Assembly (NCBI GenBank): GCA_049325575.1
Contig: JBMOLK010000026.1
Span: 1-23,073 of the forward strand
DNA length: 23,073 bases
Direction of reading: 5' to 3'
Source of the DNA: JBMOLK01 sp049325575
Lineage (GTDB): Bacteria > Bacillota > Clostridia > Acetivibrionales > Acetivibrionaceae
This document shows, in pieces, positions 1-8,746 of this stretch; within the stretch, counting starts at the first letter, position 1, and the number at the start of each line of letters is the position of its first letter. Position numbers and translations under genes: made by a program. Below the pieces are notes generated by a model, which had not been told where the DNA came from, made no database searches, and was given only the letters and a program-made list of their open reading frames with translations.

Positions 1-691
1 TGTTTACTGCAAAAGGACTGTTTTTAAGTAAAGCCCCAATATATCCGTTAATATTGAATATATATCCATTGTTCCCATTACACAGACAAGCCTCTATTTC
101 TCTTTTAATTGACAGTTTTAAATTAATATCAATATCTTCTTTTATATTTAGCTCGATAAGTATTACCTGAAAAGATCTCCAGTTAATATCAAGCTTATAT
201 AATTCCATTCTCTTATTAATAAGTTTTAGGTCAGCCTGGCCTGACACAAGATGCTCTATTATTCTTTCCTTAGAGACCGTAACACTCTCGTTTAAAGCCT
301 CCATTATTTTTCTTTCGTTACTTATAGAATCAAAAGCCTTTCTTACCTTATCTGAAAGCTCTTCTTTGTCAATTGGTTTTAGAACGTAGGCCTCAACTCC
401 AAAGTCTACTGCCCTCTTTGCATATTTAAAATCCGAATAACCGGTAAGGATAATTATTTTACATCTAATACCGTTATTGTTAAGCTCTTCAATCATCTGA
501 AGGCCATCCATACCCGGCATCCTTATGTCCACAATAATCAAATCCGGTCTTAACTCGGTTATTTTAAATATACCATCCTTACCATTAACAGCATCACCAC
601 ATATGTAAAAACCACATTCTTCCCAATTAATTATTGTCTTTAGCCCTTCTCTTATAATTGGTTCGTCATCCACGATCAATACCTTAAACAT
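1..691 (-). CDS. YesN-type response regulator (partial, cut by left window edge)
   Basis: An uninterrupted reading frame runs from the ATG at 689-691 off the left edge of the window; about 230 residues are visible. Residues 1-120 are a CheY-like receiver: an acidic pair (Asp8, Asp9) after a hydrophobic strand, phospho-acceptor Asp55 in VDIRMPGMDG, Thr83 in ILTGYSDF, and Lys105 in VLKPID. The next 110 residues resemble the middle segment of YesN/AraC-type regulators. The AraC helix-turn-helix expected at the C-terminus would lie outside the window, so the output domain is inferred. The start lies 6 bases after the kinase stop codon, with an AAGGAG motif inside the end of the kinase gene, so the two genes are co-transcribed and probably translationally coupled. 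In this family the partner kinase commonly responds to carbohydrates or cell-envelope signals; the ligand cannot be read here. Confidence 0.9.
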   Translation of the reverse strand, partial: MFKVLIVDDEPIIREGLKTIINWEECGFYICGDAVNGKDGIFKITELRPDLIIVDIRMPGMDGLQMIEELNNNGIRCKIIILTGYSDFKYAKRAVDFGVEAYVLKPIDKEELSDKVRKAFDSISNERKIMEALNESVTVSKERIIEHLVSGQADLKLINKRMELYKLDINWRSFQVILIELNIKEDIDINLKLSIKREIEACLCNGNNGYIFNINGYIGALLKNSPFAVN

Positions 692-697
692 ATCATA

Positions 698-2479
698 CTA
701 CTCCTTTATTGGTATAAACACGTCTACCCTTGTGCCCTTATCCTTCTCACTGTTTATTTTAAGGCCATAGCACTCCCCATAGTAAAGCTTTATTCTCTGG
801 TAGACATTTCTTAAACCTATACTCTTACTCATAAAATCATCCGGTTGGTTTAAGGATTCCCTTATATCCATTAACCTGGCAGAATCTATCCCTACTCCAT
901 CATCTTCAACGGAAATCTTTATTATACCGTCACTTTCCTCCAAACTTACAAAAACCATTCCCGTATCCTCTTTATATTCAAGTCCGTGAATTACTGCATT
1001 TTCAACCAGGGGCTGAATAATCAGGGGCAATACCTTATATTTGTTTATATCATCGCTCATATTGATTTTGTAATTAATCTTCTCTCCAAACCTGAATTTC
1101 TGAATTGTCAGATAGCTTTTGACCAGGTCAATCTCTGTCTCCAGGGTTACAGGCTCACTCCCCTGCTCTAAGTTTCTCCTTAATAGTTTGCCTAACAGCA
1201 TTATTATCTCTGCAATTTCAACTTCTCCGTTGCAGTGGGCTTTCATTCTTATAGTTTCCAATGCATTGAACAAAAAATGCGGATTCATCTGGTTTGACAA
1301 CATATTCAGCTTTATTTCCTTTTGCTTTATAATCAATTGTTTTTTATGAAGATTAACTTCATACACCTGATGCATGAGAGCCTTTATGCTTTCTACCATT
1401 GCATTTAAGTCCTTGGATAACTGCCCTATCTCATCCTCGCCTTCCATTATGGTACAGGCATCAAAATTTCCCTGTGCAACACTATGCATCTCATCGCTCA
1501 AATGCTTTATCCTTCTGCTAAACATGGCTGAAGAGATGAAAATAAGTATTAAAGACAAAAGTAAGCTTGAAGTTATGATGGAAAACCCCACAAGGCTTAT
1601 TCTGTCTGCATCCTTCATAATACTGTCTACAGGAAAAATCGATATTATTTTAAATTTATTATTACACTCACCAGGCTCAAAGGTTGTCACAATAATCTTT
1701 GAAATCTTGCCTTTGTAATCGGTTTGTATTGTACCGTTATAGTCCCTAATATACCTGTTTATACTAAGATCAGCAATACCAGAGCCCACAAGTCCTGTGT
1801 CCTTGGCTGCAATTATATTACCTTTATCATCCGTAATAATAGTCTCAAAGGGTTCTTCTTTTAGAAGAGAGTTAAGATAATTCATATCAATATCTATAAC
1901 AAGTATTCCAAGGGCGTTATTGTTAGTCCCGTTTATTACCCTGGTAAGACTTAGGTAATAACTATTTCTCATTTCATTATAAATATAATTCCATGATATC
2001 TTTCCATTATTGTCGGAAACTTCTTTATACCAGCCAGATTTCAATATTTCATTTGGAATTCTCATTATCCTCCAGTTGTTTAGCATTGTATTGTTAAAGG
2101 TATAAACCCGTATTCCATCAATCTCCTCGTATAAAGCGCTGTACTGATCAAACTCGGAATACCCCTTGTATGATTTTACTACTTCCCATGTTGAGGAATA
2201 TTTTCTTGATAATAGTTCCTTTAGCTGCTGATCTACATAGAACTTTTTTGATACGTCTGTGGGAACCTTCAGAATATCTGCAGTTCTTTTCTTAATTCTT
2301 TCGACATTTAGAGAAGCTTCTTTTATTGCATGGTTTAAAGCCATATTCCTCATACCGCTTGTGAGTATCAAGCCAACTGTAAGCACAGGTAAAAATACTA
2401 AAAATATATATGATATTAATAGTTTGTTTTTAACATTTACGTTATTAAACTTTTTTGTTAATAGCCTTTTTATTCCCAT
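698..2479 (-). CDS. YesM-type membrane sensor histidine kinase (His_kinase family, HAMP)
   Basis: The protein is 593 residues from the ATG at 2477-2479, which has AGAGG seven bases upstream; a longer frame to 2533 exists but has no ribosome site. The order is: transmembrane helix at about 17-42, extracellular Cache-like sensor region to about 290, second transmembrane helix at about 295-319, HAMP linker at about 320-370 containing RRIKHLSDEMHSVAQGNFD, then a YesM/LytS-type dimerisation segment with phospho-acceptor His401 in QMNPHFLFNALE. The HATPase_c domain follows with the N-box PLVENAVIHG and G-box DDGVGID. This architecture and the adjacent YesN-type regulator make a classic two-component pair acting at the cytoplasmic membrane. 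It would autophosphorylate His401 and transfer to Asp55 of the regulator. The signal is unknown. Confidence 0.93.
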   Translation of the reverse strand: MGIKRLLTKKFNNVNVKNKLLISYIFLVFLPVLTVGLILTSGMRNMALNHAIKEASLNVERIKKRTADILKVPTDVSKKFYVDQQLKELLSRKYSSTWEVVKSYKGYSEFDQYSALYEEIDGIRVYTFNNTMLNNWRIMRIPNEILKSGWYKEVSDNNGKISWNYIYNEMRNSYYLSLTRVINGTNNNALGILVIDIDMNYLNSLLKEEPFETIITDDKGNIIAAKDTGLVGSGIADLSINRYIRDYNGTIQTDYKGKISKIIVTTFEPGECNNKFKIISIFPVDSIMKDADRISLVGFSIITSSLLLSLILIFISSAMFSRRIKHLSDEMHSVAQGNFDACTIMEGEDEIGQLSKDLNAMVESIKALMHQVYEVNLHKKQLIIKQKEIKLNMLSNQMNPHFLFNALETIRMKAHCNGEVEIAEIIMLLGKLLRRNLEQGSEPVTLETEIDLVKSYLTIQKFRFGEKINYKINMSDDINKYKVLPLIIQPLVENAVIHGLEYKEDTGMVFVSLEESDGIIKISVEDDGVGIDSARLMDIRESLNQPDDFMSKSIGLRNVYQRIKLYYGECYGLKINSEKDKGTRVDVFIPIKE

Positions 2480-2670
2480 ACTAAAACCTCTAGCAAAAAA
2501 ACAGCTGTGGTCTAAAATATACAGAGTTTGCAATTTAGGAATGCTGCAACAACTTCATGAACACCAGTTATAACAATTGATATGATCTATTAAAAAGACA
2601 ATTGCATTGACGACAATGACTTCTGTATTCCTGTATACTAATTATATCAATTTTTTTATACTTCTGCATT

Positions 2671-2708
2671 AAAAAAAGAGACAGACTACTATTTATTAGT
2701 CCATCTCT
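2671..2708 (-). terminator. Intrinsic terminator after the SigI gene
   Basis: Read on the minus strand, AGAGATGGACTA pairs with TAGTCTGTCTCT around an 8-base loop. All 12 positions pair if two G-U wobbles are allowed, and a run of T follows at once. It lies 25 bases after the sigma-factor stop codon and separates that gene from the two-component pair. Confidence 0.85.
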
Positions 2709-2732
2709 TTACTTTACTATTGACGCGAGCAG

Positions 2733-3503
2733 TCAACTGCTGCTCTTTTTCTTGTATTCACTTACGTAAGATTTAAATGTTTCAAAATCAAGTTTAAACA
2801 CAATAGCTACTGCAATTATAAACTTACTGTTTCTTTGAACGGTACGCTTGCTTACCCCGGCTGCTTTTGCCAAATCTTCCGCCGGCAAACAGTGTTTCTC
2901 ATTAAGTTTACCAAACAGCCTTTCGTCTTCTGATAATATCCTTGCTATTCTAATTGAGGACTCTCTTGCATCCTTGTGTTTTGGAACATATTCCACCAGA
3001 TCTTCAAGGGTTATGCCAAACTGCTCCAGCATCTTCTCAAAGCACTCCATTTCTTCCTTATACTCTACCTTGTGAAACTGCTCCTCCGAACCGGCACTTA
3101 AATACTTCTCTTCAAAGCTGTGATCCTCTTCATCAAGATATGCAAAAGGTAATACCTTGTTCTCTTTTGAATTAGCTCTTAAATAGTCTATTACCCTTCT
3201 TTTTACAACTACTCCTGCAAAGCTCATGAAGTTATGGTATTTTTTCTCATCAAACTTATCTATGGCTTCGTTAAAAGCACTTAATGCCACACTATATTCT
3301 TCACTGTTTTCAGGCACAATAAATCTACCCAGAGTCACCGATACCTTATTCAGTATAAAAGGCTTAAATTTATTGATAAAGTTATTTCTTAAGGTAAAAT
3401 CGCCGTTCTGGATTTTCAATACAACCCTATTAATTTTTGATTCGTTTTCATTTATAGCTTCGTCTGATCCCTTCCTCTTGCCTTTGAAGGATTCTATCTC
3501 CAT
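2733..3503 (-). CDS. sigI: RNA polymerase sigma factor, SigI family, no adjacent RsgI
   Basis: The protein is 256 residues. The N-terminal half matches the SigI-type region 2: KIQNGDFTLRNNFINKFKPF, then EEYSVALSAFNEAIDKFD and FAGVVVKRRVIDYLR. The C-terminal third has the SigI-type helix-turn-helix AKAAGVSKRTVQRNSKFIIAVAIVFK. The ATG at 3501-3503 has GGGAGAGG just upstream. In C. thermocellum several SigI factors are encoded directly before an RsgI anti-sigma factor with an extracellular carbohydrate-binding module, and they control cellulosome genes in response to polysaccharide. Here the next gene downstream is separated by a terminator and is a histidine kinase, and no RsgI is visible in the window. 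The factor is therefore an orphan by position. Its own control and regulon are not shown by the sequence. Confidence 0.9.
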   Translation of the reverse strand: MEIESFKGKRKGSDEAINENESKINRVVLKIQNGDFTLRNNFINKFKPFILNKVSVTLGRFIVPENSEEYSVALSAFNEAIDKFDEKKYHNFMSFAGVVVKRRVIDYLRANSKENKVLPFAYLDEEDHSFEEKYLSAGSEEQFHKVEYKEEMECFEKMLEQFGITLEDLVEYVPKHKDARESSIRIARILSEDERLFGKLNEKHCLPAEDLAKAAGVSKRTVQRNSKFIIAVAIVFKLDFETFKSYVSEYKKKSSS

Positions 3504-3533
3504 TAACTAACCTCTCCCTACAATATAAGAGTA

Positions 3534-3561
3534 TGTATAAAAGTAAAAAGTGCAAAATCAA
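3534..3561 (-). promoter_or_regulatory. Candidate sigma-A promoter for the SigI gene
   Basis: On the minus strand TTGATT and TATACA are separated by 16 bases, about 30 bases before the SigI start codon. The match to the sigma-A consensus is fair. The short leader and lack of any other gene upstream on this transcript support it. No experimental evidence is available from sequence alone. Confidence 0.45.
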
Positions 3562-3653
3562 AATCATATCTAAATACCTTAGAACATTCTTTACGAATTA
3601 GTTATCGGCAAATACCACTCCTAAATCAATAGCTAATATTTTTCTATTAAGTT

Positions 3654-5930
3654 TTACTCAATATCATCTACAATTACAAACACAGGTTTTTCACTTACAT
3701 CTAGTGTTACGCTTCCATTTGCTATTATCAGGTTTTCACTGACACCATCGGTATCCCCATTTACCATTGTAACCAGGTCAGCTTGTGCGGGCGAGCCTGC
3801 CAAGCTTAATTCATATCCGCTAACGGTTTTTCCGCTGCCTGTAGGACACCAAATTACATAACCCCCCCTGCTTCCGTTTAATTCTTTAAATTTATATATC
3901 CAAACATCCGGATTGCCCGATGGCTGTTCTCCTGTGTAAATCATTCCCGAAAGCCTGTTTCTTAAGGTGTATACATAGTACCAGGAGGGTTTGGGTGTCC
4001 AATTGCCCTTAGGCCCCACAAGACCGCAGCTGTTGTACTTTGTAGTACTATTAGGATCAACATCCCTTAGCATATACATGGCAACCCGGTCGATGCCGGC
4101 AGCAAAGCTTGCCAGATATCCTCTTACAATCCATTGACCCTGTACTTCTAAAGAAGGTGCACTTTGAGTTGTATTTGGGTTAGTATCCCATCCAAATTCG
4201 GTAAGCCACAGTTCTTTTCCAGGAAGGTGTTTATTCCTGTAATCTACAAGCTCTTTAAGCTTATCCTTTAATTTGTCCTCCTCAGGGCTTATACCTTTGG
4301 TACCGTTGGTTGAATAGTGATGGATATTTATGACATCAGAAGCAAATTTACCGTCATCCCGGTTAAAATCAAACCAGAATTTCATAGCTTTAAGATAATC
4401 AATCCTGATACCTGCCAGCCCACCCATGACAAGCTTGGCATCAGGGTCAGCATTCTTTACTCCCAGTGTACTGCCCATTTTCAGGTTGTGCCCGTCATAG
4501 TCAGCACTGGTCATGGCAGCAAGTTCGTATGGATTAAAATAATCTTCCCTTGACCCCCACCACATATCGGGTTCATTCCAGTTTTCAAAGTATTTAATCA
4601 GATTTAAACCCGATTTTCTCGGTTGATCTGGAGCAAGCTTTAAATTGGCGTCATTAACGGCCACTGAAGCATACCTTGCAGCGTACTGGTACATATGGTC
4701 TGCATGCTCTGCGTATGAAAAAGGATCTTCAGGGTTCTCTCCGGCTAAGACGGGTTTGTTGTTCAGTTTGTTCTGGTCATAACCTGTAAGCCACATGACA
4801 CTTCGCTGAATACATGGGGAAATAACTATGCCTGAATTGTAAAGGCCGGTATAGTAATTATCAAAAAACCAATAACCCCCCCCTGCATAACTGGGGTTCC
4901 ACTTGTTCTGGTTGTTGGGATAACCTGGATAACTGGAACTGCTTTGATCGGCTTCGTCCCATGCCCAATTATGGTATTCACGCACAAAGCCTGCAACCCT
5001 TATTTTATCCAGCGGGTCATCTATAAAAGCGTTGATTCCCACTGCCTTATCAACGGTTATATTACGTGATACAGCATCAGGCGTAGGGGAAGGTGTGGGA
5101 GCTGGCCCAGCAGGATAGCCATAAATAACAATTTCGTTAATTGCCGAAGTATCTGCTCTTGATACTTGTAGATAACGTGTTACTATACTATTGGTATCAT
5201 GTTTTTGCCACACACGGTATTTATCGGTATTCATTGTGAAGAGCTTTGTCCAGTTAAAAGGCTTTCCATATGAAAATGTCACTGTGCCAATACCTGTGTA
5301 GTCATAGACATAAATTGATGTCACAACATAGTCTCTTCCGAGGTCTATAGCAGCATTGGATGGTAGATACCATGTTTTATAGCCTACAGACCATGTAGTG
5401 GTACAGTGATTTACAGGCGGATCTCCAACTGCATCCTGTTCATCCACCAACAGTCCTGCATCTCCTTGTGCCACCTCGTTTATAACCATATCAGGGTTTA
5501 AAGTCAGCTTGTAGGGTGTTGTCGTAATATGGCTTGGAGTAGGAGTTGCCGTTGGTGTAGGTGTAGGTGTAGGAATCAGTGATTGCTTTGGAAAGGAAAG
5601 TATAATACGGAGTAAGAACCTTCTCATCAATGTATAATCTGTGCTGTTTATATTTCCGTCCCCGTTAACGTCTGCAGCCCACATATCGTCTTCAACAGGG
5701 AAATCATCTATTATGTTTAGCAGATATCGTCTCATTAGTGTATAATCCGTACTATTCACCACCAAATCACCGTTAACATCACCAATTGGTAGTATACCAG
5801 ATACCGGCAAAGGAGTATTCTCTGCATATACCGTTTTCCCATAAAGCGGTTTAAATCCACACAGGTTTGTAAGTTGTATAAATAACACTAATACCAGTAA
5901 ACTCAATATAAGCCTCTTAAAATTACCCAT
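3654..5930 (-). CDS. Cellulosomal glycoside hydrolase, clan GH-A (GH39-like), N-terminal type I dockerin
   Basis: About 758 residues with a signal peptide (residues 1-36). A type I dockerin is at about 50-113 (GDVNGDLVVNSTDYTLMRRY and ADVNGDGNINSTDYTLMRRF; Ser-Thr pair in both repeats). Then come a Pro-Thr linker, a beta-sandwich, F5/8C-like module at about 138-275, a second Pro-Thr linker, and a TIM-barrel-type catalytic region. The probable acid/base is Glu453 in FENWNEPDMWW and the nucleophile Glu578 in WLTEFGWDTNP. These motifs and the 125-residue spacing are typical of clan GH-A and closest, by eye, to GH39. The substrate is not assignable; hemicellulose is a guess. The N-terminal dockerin is unusual. 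Possible starts are ATG 5930, GTG 5933 and TTG 5936; AAGGGG upstream favours the first two. The gene follows the broken peptidase by 34 bases with no promoter of its own visible, so it shares that transcript. Confidence 0.82.
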   Translation of the reverse strand: MGNFKRLILSLLVLVLFIQLTNLCGFKPLYGKTVYAENTPLPVSGILPIGDVNGDLVVNSTDYTLMRRYLLNIIDDFPVEDDMWAADVNGDGNINSTDYTLMRRFLLRIILSFPKQSLIPTPTPTPTATPTPSHITTTPYKLTLNPDMVINEVAQGDAGLLVDEQDAVGDPPVNHCTTTWSVGYKTWYLPSNAAIDLGRDYVVTSIYVYDYTGIGTVTFSYGKPFNWTKLFTMNTDKYRVWQKHDTNSIVTRYLQVSRADTSAINEIVIYGYPAGPAPTPSPTPDAVSRNITVDKAVGINAFIDDPLDKIRVAGFVREYHNWAWDEADQSSSSYPGYPNNQNKWNPSYAGGGYWFFDNYYTGLYNSGIVISPCIQRSVMWLTGYDQNKLNNKPVLAGENPEDPFSYAEHADHMYQYAARYASVAVNDANLKLAPDQPRKSGLNLIKYFENWNEPDMWWGSREDYFNPYELAAMTSADYDGHNLKMGSTLGVKNADPDAKLVMGGLAGIRIDYLKAMKFWFDFNRDDGKFASDVINIHHYSTNGTKGISPEEDKLKDKLKELVDYRNKHLPGKELWLTEFGWDTNPNTTQSAPSLEVQGQWIVRGYLASFAAGIDRVAMYMLRDVDPNSTTKYNSCGLVGPKGNWTPKPSWYYVYTLRNRLSGMIYTGEQPSGNPDVWIYKFKELNGSRGGYVIWCPTGSGKTVSGYELSLAGSPAQADLVTMVNGDTDGVSENLIIANGSVTLDVSEKPVFVIVDDIE

Positions 5931-5964
5931 CACCAATTGCCCCTTTATATAAAATTTAAATTTA

Positions 5965-7145
5965 TTAAAACCTATTAATAATCCCCAGTAAATACCTTCT
6001 TACCAAAACATAGTCAATTGAGTCAATCTTCCCGTTACTATCTACGTCAGCAGCGTATTCACCCATTTCTGAAGGAAACCTGGTAACAGTCCCCAGAATA
6101 TACATGCCAATCAAAGAATTATCCGTTGAATTAACCAGCCCGTCCCCGTTAACATCTCCATGTTTAAACGCAGTATTGACACTTATAATTTCAACAGCAT
6201 CACATGGCCATCTCCAGGCATTGCAGAGCTGCCGGCGGCATAGGCTGCATGCTGGTTCACATAGGCATTATCCTCGTAAGTAGAGGGGTCATCTTTAGCG
6301 GCAGAGAACCTCCACCCGGTTACATTTGTTTCAAACACTAGAACATACCCATTATTCAAAAGATGTTTGATCTCAAGAAGACTCCCGCTGTCAGGGTCTT
6401 TTACAGGAGTGTCCGTCTCATCCCAGATTTCTACATAGCCATATTCATCAATCCTGTAATTTAAAGCATTACGCCAAATATTACCGTCCGTAGGCCATTC
6501 CTGATAGCTTTTGGGGTCAGATATATCATCTTGATATGGAAACTCGCTCCACTTGGCTGCACCGCATTTATAGAACAGATTATAGGCGTTATAAACAGAC
6601 ATGATAAAGTTCTCGCCAACGTTTGTAAGGTTAAAGGTCCACTTGGGAGAAAACTTCAAGCTGTTATCAGCATCATTCTTTACATCCCACCCTAATGCGA
6701 GGCCAAACATATGTGTAAGCTGATAATATGTAGTACTAAAAGCAGCACAAGAACCCAGTGTTCCCTGATCCCCAATAGGCGGAAAGGATTTAAGCTGGCT
6801 ATTATCTACCGATGATGGAAGAATGTTGACTGAAGTGTCTGTAGAATATGAATAAAGGCTTGGCTCTTTTTTCCTTGCATTCTCATGGATACGTTGAAGC
6901 CCCAGCTTGTTAGGACGCACTTCTTTAGAACGGAACATGTTATTTTTAATCCAGTCCAAGTTTTCTGTTCCCACTTCTCCAAGGCCGGATTTGAAGTCTC
7001 TTACTTCAATATTGCTTTTACCTGTTTTATATGATGATTCGTCTATAGAGTATAAACCATAGCTTTGTGTAGTGATAATTAAAACGAGAATAGAGCATAC
7101 TAAAACCTTTGAAAAGAAAATATTCAATATCCCTTTACCCAGCAT
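5965..7145 (-). pseudogene. Broken papain-like (C1A) cysteine peptidase with out-of-frame C-terminal dockerin
   Basis: The ATG at 7143-7145 follows AGGGGAG at ideal spacing; a signal peptide follows. The frame to 6183 (320 residues) is a C1A-type peptidase: catalytic Cys133 in IGDQGTLGSCAAFS (the usual Trp after Cys is Ala) and His314 in GDGHVML. It stops four residues after His314. The catalytic Asn and the NSWG region normally found downstream are absent. In the next frame, from about 6200 to the stop at 5965, there is an intact type I dockerin: GDVNGDGLVNSTDNSL and ADVDSNGKIDSIDYVL. A deletion that removed the end of the peptidase and changed frame explains this best; a one-base sequencing error would restore the dockerin but not the missing Asn region. 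The product would be a secreted protease remnant lacking its cellulosome anchor. Family members can also be inhibitors or structural, so activity loss is inferred. Confidence 0.75.
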
Positions 7146-7244
7146 TTCAACTCCCCTGTAAGAAAACATCCCAAACAAAAATACTTGCTCTAAAGGATGT
7201 CTTAAAAAATATTATATTATTCTTTAAGGTAGTCCCATAACTAT

Positions 7245-7273
7245 AATATACCATAATTATGGTATTAAATCAA
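7245..7273 (-). promoter_or_regulatory. Sigma-A promoter with an 18-bp palindromic operator, peptidase-GH operon
   Basis: On the minus strand TTGATT and TATATT are separated by exactly 17 bases. The spacer and the first bases of the -10 box form the perfect palindrome ATACCATAATTATGGTAT (7248-7265). A protein bound there would block RNA polymerase, so a repressor site is a natural reading. The leader to the start codon at 7145 is about 95 bases. Confidence 0.6.
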
Positions 7274-7336
7274 CAAACGCCCCCAAAGCAAGCTTACAAG
7301 CTAATCCTTGAAACTTCAGCTTTCACCATAAAGATG

Positions 7337-7430
7337 GAACTGTAAAAGCAGATAAACTTGATAAGTCCGCCATTTGTATCAAATTAGCGGAGCAACTCAT
7401 ATGTCTATCTTTACAGTTGGTTATCTCTAG
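7337..7430. repeat. 94-bp hairpin-forming repeat, copy 1
   Basis: This intergenic stretch is about 85% identical (14 mismatches in 94 by eye, no gaps) to the reverse complement orientation of 16120-16212. Its ends are inverted repeats: GAACTGTAAAAGCAGATAAAC at one end answers TCTATCTTTACAGTT at the other. In the middle, CCGC..ATTTG pairs with CAAAT..GCGG around ATA. The whole unit can fold into one long imperfect hairpin. It has no reading frame. It sits 39 bases beyond the terminator of the actin-like operon. It could be a MITE-like element, a palindromic unit of the REP type, or a structured RNA. Confidence 0.75.
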
Positions 7431-7469
7431 AAAAAGAACTTTCACACCTTATATTCCTATGATAGTACA

Positions 7470-7498
7470 AAATCCCGCCCCTAGAGGGTACGGGATTT
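7470..7498 (-). terminator. Intrinsic terminator after the actin-like operon
   Basis: On the minus strand AAATCCCG..CCC pairs with GGG..CGGGATTT around TCTA, followed by TTTTGT. It lies about 40 bases after the stop codon of the second actin-like gene. The T-tract is short, so strength is uncertain. Confidence 0.6.
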
Positions 7499-7539
7499 CA
7501 TCCTGTTCTATAGTATCGGAATTTTGGTATCTGTTACCT

Positions 7540-8706
7540 TTAATGTATATTATAACCAAATATCCTTTTTGCTTTTTCCAGGTAACCAAAGGCATTTGCA
7601 ACATGAGCATTCTCCAGGACAATACACTCCCCTCCAATAGCCTCCCTCAAGCTGTCTTTAAGATAACTTCCCATTTTGTAATCCAAGACACAAACTCCGC
7701 CCCCGTACAGCAGTGTATACTTTATCTTTCCTTTTTCGCTTAGGCTTTTAACTTTATTGTTTATCAGTGTTGAGATGGTATTTGACAGTTGAACAAGGTT
7801 CTCCTCAAACATACTTATTATATTGTACGTTTCCCCTGTCTCAAGATCAAATTCACCCTTGCGGAGCTTTCTCCTTACAGCCATGTCAATATCAAACCTG
7901 TCAGCAATCGTATTGTGCCTTTCGCGCAAAAAATCAATCACCGGCTGTTTAGCTCCTGCTATTCCCATATCTATACCCATGCAGAGTTTTTGCTTGTACT
8001 CAGGAAATATTTTTCCATCTCTGTCTTCCTTAAACGTAAGGGCAATTATCTCACTGGTAAATTCCCCAACTTCCACACCGAGAATTGTGCGGTCAATAAG
8101 TTCTTCTTTCTTAAACATCTGCTGTCCGCCAGAGTTCAGTATGGTTTTATAAAGTGCACCTATACCTTCTATCTCTACATCTACACCAGTTATATCAAGC
8201 TCTACTTCAATATTAAAGCTTCCTCTAAAAATAACCTTATGCTGCCCAATAAACTGTCTAATAAACTCTTCCTTTCCACTCCTAAACTGAAGAAACGGAA
8301 GCCCGGTTACAATTTTAACCTGCTTAAAAGCTTTTCCCCGGTCGACCCCCTGTGACTCTATAACTGCAACAGCCAAAGATGCCAGCATACAAACAAGTAG
8401 CACCTCATCACCAGCTTTAAATTTTCCAATAGCTCTCTCCTTTACATTAACGCCTTCCATTTCTTTCGCAAGGCTTCCCGCATAGAATCTTCCCAATGCT
8501 CTTTTATTTATGGTATCTTTATGGTTCAGGGTTATTTCTACATCCAGTGAATCCTTTAATGCTTTTTTGCTAAACTCCAGCATTTCCAGCCCCTGGTCAT
8601 AATCCCTGTATGGAGAAATTACTGTTGGAATTATTATTGGCTCCTTCCCTTCAACTGCTGTTATAACTGTATTGTTACCCCCATCAATACCTAATATCAT
8701 GGTCAT
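7540..8706 (-). CDS. Actin-like ATPase (ParM/MreB superfamily), short paralog
   Basis: The ATG at 8704-8706 (388 residues) has GGGGGAG six bases upstream; a TTG at 8763 would add 19 poorly conserved residues and overlap the previous gene. The first phosphate-loop is ILGIDGGNNTVITA at the N-terminus. The second, near residue 210, is ILGVEVGEFTSEI, where the usual acidic Asp of DxGxxT is Glu. The adenosine motif is LLYGGGVCVLDY near residue 345. About 60% identical by eye to the first 390 residues of the gene upstream, so the pair arose by tandem duplication. ParM-type proteins form ATP-dependent filaments that move plasmids or organise cell structures. No ParR-like adaptor is beside it, and whether it polymerises is not shown. 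An archaeal-type or Alp-type actin relative is equally possible. Confidence 0.82.
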   Translation of the reverse strand: MTMILGIDGGNNTVITAVEGKEPIIIPTVISPYRDYDQGLEMLEFSKKALKDSLDVEITLNHKDTINKRALGRFYAGSLAKEMEGVNVKERAIGKFKAGDEVLLVCMLASLAVAVIESQGVDRGKAFKQVKIVTGLPFLQFRSGKEEFIRQFIGQHKVIFRGSFNIEVELDITGVDVEIEGIGALYKTILNSGGQQMFKKEELIDRTILGVEVGEFTSEIIALTFKEDRDGKIFPEYKQKLCMGIDMGIAGAKQPVIDFLRERHNTIADRFDIDMAVRRKLRKGEFDLETGETYNIISMFEENLVQLSNTISTLINNKVKSLSEKGKIKYTLLYGGGVCVLDYKMGSYLKDSLREAIGGECIVLENAHVANAFGYLEKAKRIFGYNIH

Positions 8707-8746
8707 GCCATTCTCCCCCACTTCATCAATGTCTGGTCCTCTGCGG

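Noticed and set aside
5500..5580. Repeated CCGACACC-like bases in Pro-Thr linkers as a CRISPR or tandem repeat array
   Set aside because: They are low-complexity coding repeats for Pro-Thr linkers in secreted multidomain enzymes.
7146..7178. TTG start at 7178 for the peptidase
   Set aside because: The ATG at 7145 has AGGGGAG at ideal spacing and begins a normal signal peptide.
7789..8355. 188-codon plus-strand frame antisense to the short actin-like gene
   Set aside because: It lies wholly within a well-supported gene on the other strand, has no ribosome site and no recognisable product.
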